A stretch of 16,140 bases of DNA, taken from assembly GCA_030688705.1 (NCBI GenBank), contig JAUYJH010000035.1:1-16140 (forward strand). Direction: 5' to 3'. Source of the DNA: Deltaproteobacteria bacterium. Lineage in GTDB: Bacteria > UBA10199 > SPLOWO2-01-44-7. Every line of letters starts with the position of its first letter. The stretch's first letter is position 1. Positions 13,134 to 16,140 of the stretch are shown in pieces. Position numbers and translations under genes: made by a program. Under the pieces are notes generated by a model. That model worked only from the letters and a program-made list of their open reading frames with translations, had not been told where the DNA came from and ran no database searches.

Positions 13134-15935
13134 TCAATTAATTTTTGGCTCCGGAGTGGAACGGTAAAAATCACGCAGATAAGTTATTGTTGAATAGCAG
13201 AGATTTGTGTCTAGAGTATTTGGCGACATGCCACTGGTGACACTGCTACAGGAAAAATCAATTGAAACCTTTTCCATAATACTAATCCCAACGGACCATT
13301 GTGGAAGTCCACTATTTTTAGTCCATTTAGCCCTTAGAGTGTCATACTCACTTTGAAGAATAAAAAATCTGGCGCGCAGATCAACGGGGGAGTTTTTTCC
13401 AAGAATGCCTTTGGCGCTAACTCCCACACCCAGAGCCGATTGGACGAAAAACAAATGGTTGCCGTCGAATCCTCCTAAATCGAGATTGCCTATCAGAGAA
13501 AATGCTTTTGAATGAAGCCCTGTTTCACCAAAACCGAGCGGATGAAGGGCAAGAAGAACTCTCCCCATTACTCCGCCCCCTGCGGAATTGTCCGTTTGTA
13601 CCGGTTCAGCATACTTCAGCGCGTTTGCATCATGAACATTGGCTTCTGGCGGACGGTTGGTTCCAATATCCTGCAGAGTCTTTCCGCGTGTGTGTCGATT
13701 TAATCCTGATAAAACAACTCCGGGTCCTGTTTCAAACGTTAAGATTGTTGGCCGTACATGTTGTCTTTCATATTCTCTTATGTGTCTGGTTTTGACATCT
13801 TCTTCCAACAACTCAGTACTCTTATATGTTGTTGAACCACTTTTTTCATCCGGTTGATCATATATAGCGTAAATGTTGTCATTTCCTCTAAAATAGATTG
13901 CAGTGGAAAATTCTTGTCCTCTTAAAGCGTGCTGTCCTTGCCAATCGGTGATGGAAAAGAGGGTAGTTGTCCCATTTTGAGTTATCGTGCCAATACGTGA
14001 CAGTCGGTAATCAAAAATTCTTCCAGAAGCAGAATTGCAATTCCCTTGTAAAATCTGAACCTTTTCATTTGCATTGGCGGCCCGTTCATTCTGTAGAAGC
14101 GAAGGCTTGGAACAGTCCCGGATTTTGATTTGGTCATTATTTAACTTGAAGACAGTCTGTGCCATAGGGGGTTTGGGAAAAATATCTGTTTTGGGATTGA
14201 GGGACATCAATTCATCAAGGAGCCCCACGTCCGTATCAAATGGAAAATCACCCATATCTCCCGTGGCCATGTTGGAATTACTCTTGGCCGGCCTGTCTTT
14301 GCTCCCCCAATACCATTCTCCTGTCGGTTCAATTTTTTCATTTTCGTATTTTATTTCTTCATACAGAGTATAATCCTTGGCATTATTGTCACACTGATAT
14401 CGTTGTTTTCTTTTGATCTCTGGTTCGTCTTGCTTGAATTCAACATCCACTTCCACCGATGCATCGAGAGGGTTACAGGGAAACCGTTCTACTGTGTTTT
14501 TGCCTGTTTTTTTTAACAAATAAAGAGAGGCCTTTTCCGGAATCGGATCATTGGGAACAACTCTTTTGTTGAATTCCTCTTTATAAAAATCTTTTTTGTC
14601 TTCAAAGTGTCTTATGCTAATCGGGCCATGGTCATCCTTGGGATCAACATAGATGGCCATCGTCTCTTTTAGTGAAATGATCCCTTCTATTCCGTCAATT
14701 TGATATTTGAAAAATCCCCAATTTTTTTCTGTTTTATTCCGTTGAACCTGGAATTTTAATTCCTTTGCCGTACCCGGACATTTATAGACAAGCTTTTTTT
14801 GTGTGCCCAAGCTGTTTGTGTTTGAGTTGAACCCGCATTTTTTAACCGTAAATTTTAGATTTTCATCGGCTTGCAGCGAATAAACATCTGGAGCATAAGG
14901 ATCATCACTTCTAAAATTTTCAGAATTGTCCGATGGAACCCGTTCTTTTTCTTGAGACTTATTTTTCACAATGTGGCCATTTTTAAAATGAGGGCCGATG
15001 TTTTTTTCGTCAACCGTAGTGAATGCTGATGGCGGTCTGGACGGCACGACCAGAGGCTCTGGTTTTGGCAGGGGCATCATTTCCTTTTCATCCGCATCTC
15101 TTTCCGATACGGCTTCTCCCCCTTTGCCCCATTCCGGAAGAGGTTTCTCTTCAATTTCCACGTTTTCTGGAGACTTCTCCCCAAGGGGGATGGAAGGATC
15201 GGTTCCGGAAGAAGCGATGGCAGCGGCAGGTACGGGTACCAACGCGATTCCCTCTATTTCCGCTGAATCGCGGCCGACCGCGTCTCTTAGCGCCGCGTCT
15301 ATTTTTCCCTTGCAGAAAGAGTTGCATTCGCGTCTTTTCTTTGCAGTGACCAGATAATCAATATAGAATTTTTTGTTTTCGGATTCCGAATCCAGGATTT
15401 TGATCAAAGCGGTTGCGGCGGCAATTTTCATGGAAAGAGTGGAACTGGAGGCCTGATGAAAATCCATGAGCGCAATGGCCCCTTTTTGAGATTTCATCTC
15501 TCCCAATGTATCGGCAATGTTGGCGCGAAGTATCGGGTTTAAGGATTGCTCATTCAAAAGCCCCATCAATAGAGTCTGCGCCTCTTTGCTCTCGCCGCCG
15601 ATTTTTCCGATGATTTTTAAAACAAGCAAAATCTGCGGCGGTGTTTCGACCGGCAGTTTTTTAAGGATTGTCAGGAGAGGGTCCATTGCCTCCTGTTTTC
15701 TGTTTTGCAATTCCGAGAACGCGGTATTGATATCGGCCTGGTTTTTGCCGACCAGCATTTCGACCAGCGTGTCTGTCGGTATGGAAGTGGGGGAGGGGGC
15801 GTTTTGGGCAACATGGTATTGGTCTTTGTCACTCCGGTGCAAGCCGGAGTCCAGTGATGTTGAAAAATGCTGGATTCCGGCTTCCGCCGGAATGACGTTA
15901 TTCAAACTCCTCTTTACCTTGGTATCCATCGCCAT
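13134..15935 (-). CDS. Large hypothetical protein with N-terminal HEAT-like repeats and a Gly-rich C-terminus
   Basis: The 933-residue product has alpha-helical HEAT-like repeats at about 55-225 (LVEMLVGKNQADINTAFSEL, ILLVLKIIGKIGG, ILRANIADTLGEM, MKIAAATALIKIL). An acidic, Pro-rich low-complexity stretch (about 230-345) follows, then a long unrecognised middle. The C-terminus (about 780-933) has alternating Gly/aromatic strands (GNLDLGGFDGNHLFFVQSALGVGVS, RARFFILQSEYDTLRAKW) that look beta-barrel- or beta-sandwich-like. Residues 14-36 (VIPAEAGIQHFS...LDSGLHRSD) are encoded by a REP-like palindrome. An in-frame TGA lies two codons before the ATG, so no longer N-terminus exists. No signal peptide is visible, which is odd for a protein with such a C-terminus. 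The ribosome site is poor. It precedes the 12087-13109 gene in a likely operon. Confidence 0.8.
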   Translation of the reverse strand: MAMDTKVKRSLNNVIPAEAGIQHFSTSLDSGLHRSDKDQYHVAQNAPSPTSIPTDTLVEMLVGKNQADINTAFSELQNRKQEAMDPLLTILKKLPVETPPQILLVLKIIGKIGGESKEAQTLLMGLLNEQSLNPILRANIADTLGEMKSQKGAIALMDFHQASSSTLSMKIAAATALIKILDSESENKKFYIDYLVTAKKRRECNSFCKGKIDAALRDAVGRDSAEIEGIALVPVPAAAIASSGTDPSIPLGEKSPENVEIEEKPLPEWGKGGEAVSERDADEKEMMPLPKPEPLVVPSRPPSAFTTVDEKNIGPHFKNGHIVKNKSQEKERVPSDNSENFRSDDPYAPDVYSLQADENLKFTVKKCGFNSNTNSLGTQKKLVYKCPGTAKELKFQVQRNKTEKNWGFFKYQIDGIEGIISLKETMAIYVDPKDDHGPISIRHFEDKKDFYKEEFNKRVVPNDPIPEKASLYLLKKTGKNTVERFPCNPLDASVEVDVEFKQDEPEIKRKQRYQCDNNAKDYTLYEEIKYENEKIEPTGEWYWGSKDRPAKSNSNMATGDMGDFPFDTDVGLLDELMSLNPKTDIFPKPPMAQTVFKLNNDQIKIRDCSKPSLLQNERAANANEKVQILQGNCNSASGRIFDYRLSRIGTITQNGTTTLFSITDWQGQHALRGQEFSTAIYFRGNDNIYAIYDQPDEKSGSTTYKSTELLEEDVKTRHIREYERQHVRPTILTFETGPGVVLSGLNRHTRGKTLQDIGTNRPPEANVHDANALKYAEPVQTDNSAGGGVMGRVLLALHPLGFGETGLHSKAFSLIGNLDLGGFDGNHLFFVQSALGVGVSAKGILGKNSPVDLRARFFILQSEYDTLRAKWTKNSGLPQWSVGISIMEKVSIDFSCSSVTSGMSPNTLDTNLCYSTITYLRDFYRSTPEPKIN
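15828..15896. repeat. REP-like palindrome translated at the N-terminus of the HEAT protein
   Basis: The 69-bp element has long imperfect inverted arms: GTCACTCCGGTGCAAGCCGGAGTCCAG on one side and the near-complement CTGGATTCC...GGAATGAC on the other, with a short AT-rich loop. It is the common dispersed type that translates as VIPAEAGIQ. Here it is read in frame as residues 14-36 of the 933-aa protein. Confidence 0.85.
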
Positions 15936-15977
15936 AATTCAGACCCCGTTTCCCCTCACTACAGGTTATCGGCTGTT

Positions 15978-16016
15978 CTCAAAAAAAGTTGCCTATGGGA
16001 CGCAACTTTTTTTGAG
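15978..16016. repeat. Perfect 15-bp-stem hairpin with an alternative pairing
   Basis: CTCAAAAAAAGTTGC (15978-15992) and its exact complement (16002-16016) flank a 9-base loop. The loop end GGGAC (15997-16001) can instead pair with GTCCC (16016-16020), and the two folds exclude each other. It lies in the 5' leader region of the HEAT gene and upstream of the possible plus-strand gene. It could be a bidirectional terminator, an attenuator-like switch or another dispersed repeat. Confidence 0.75.
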
Positions 16017-16026
16017 TCCCGTCGAT

Positions 16027-16047
16027 AGCCTCCTTAGGAGGCAGGAT
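16027..16047. repeat. Short palindrome adjoining a GGATGACA repeat-like end
   Basis: GCCTCC-TTA-GGAGGC is followed by AGGATGACA, an end typical of REP-like palindromes (TGTCATCCTG on the other strand). It is probably a partial repeat unit. Confidence 0.4.
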
Positions 16048-16091
16048 GACAGCCAACAGGGTCAACGGGAATTTAAGAGGTGTTATTTCCG

Positions 16092-16140
16092 ATGAATTTC
16101 TTCAACGGTCTGATTTTACAGTACAATCTGACAAAACCCG
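16092..16140 (+). CDS. Possible start of a gene cut by the window edge
   Basis: An ATG at 16092 opens a frame reading MNFFNGLILQYNLTKP to the edge, with AAGAGGTG about 9 nt upstream as a plausible ribosome site. Only 16 codons are visible and no family can be named. The stretch from 15936 to here otherwise holds only repeats and hairpins. Confidence 0.35.
   Translation, partial: MNFFNGLILQYNLTKP

Noticed and set aside
15080..15200. Another in-frame repeat in the HEAT protein linker (PSIPLGEKSPEN...PLPEWGKGG)
   Set aside because: The peptide looks like a translated dispersed repeat and includes a CTCCCC-AA-GGGG motif, but I see no convincing paired arms, so I did not call it.
15517..16095. 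192-codon plus-strand frame opposite the HEAT gene start
   Set aside because: It is antisense to the HEAT repeats, crosses the REP-like palindrome and the long hairpin, and encodes nothing recognisable.

Overview
The window looks like a chromosomal segment of a Gram-negative, deltaproteobacterial-type organism, probably environmental or metagenome-assembled. The pointers are a HU-dprA-topA gene cluster, a secreted protein with thrombospondin type-3-like calcium repeats and a C-terminal anchor, a RAYT transposase, two sigma-54-type promoter motifs, and several families of REP-like palindromes. No ribosomal gene or marker fixes the taxon, so this is inference. TAG is an ordinary stop here (dprA, topA, the C39-like peptidase and the RAYT gene all end in TAG).

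Layout. (1) 1-1594: a gene graveyard. A DUF1016/YhcG-type PD-(D/E)XK nuclease gene on the minus strand is open to the window edge except for one amber codon replacing the expected Trp. Upstream lie an internal piece of a dinD-like gene (minus) and the first ~30 codons of another putative PD-(D/E)XK nuclease gene (plus), meeting head-on near 1104-1112. (2) 1595-3251: tRNA-Arg(CCU) and an orphan peptide-binding protein gene, both minus. (3) 3295-7533, plus: a C39-like cysteine peptidase, then a HU/IHF-type protein, DprA and topoisomerase I. The last three overlap and form one operon behind a good promoter that contains an inverted repeat. (4) 7537-8217, minus: a proline-rich protein of unknown function. 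(5) 8318-8433: a palindromic REP-like element. (6) 8466-10961, plus: a large exported beta-helix plus calcium-repeat protein with a C-terminal Cys/membrane/basic sorting-type tail. (7) 11055-11774, plus: a RAYT transposase directly behind a sigma-54-type motif. (8) 11775-12086: remnants. (9) 12087-15935, minus: two unrecognised genes 24 bp apart, the upstream one with HEAT-like repeats and a REP-like palindrome translated at its N-terminus. (10) 15936-16140: a long perfect hairpin and the possible start of a plus-strand gene.

Two themes stand out. First, repeats of several families sit inside open genes without breaking frame (dprA, topA, the 933-aa HEAT protein), in the same window as a RAYT, the enzyme class associated with REP sequences. 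Second, the two sigma-54-type motifs (before the DUF1016 gene and before the RAYT) both place TTGC exactly 14 nt from the ATG with no Shine-Dalgarno sequence, which would give nearly leaderless transcripts if they are real. All functional statements rest on reading motifs by eye; no search was run.
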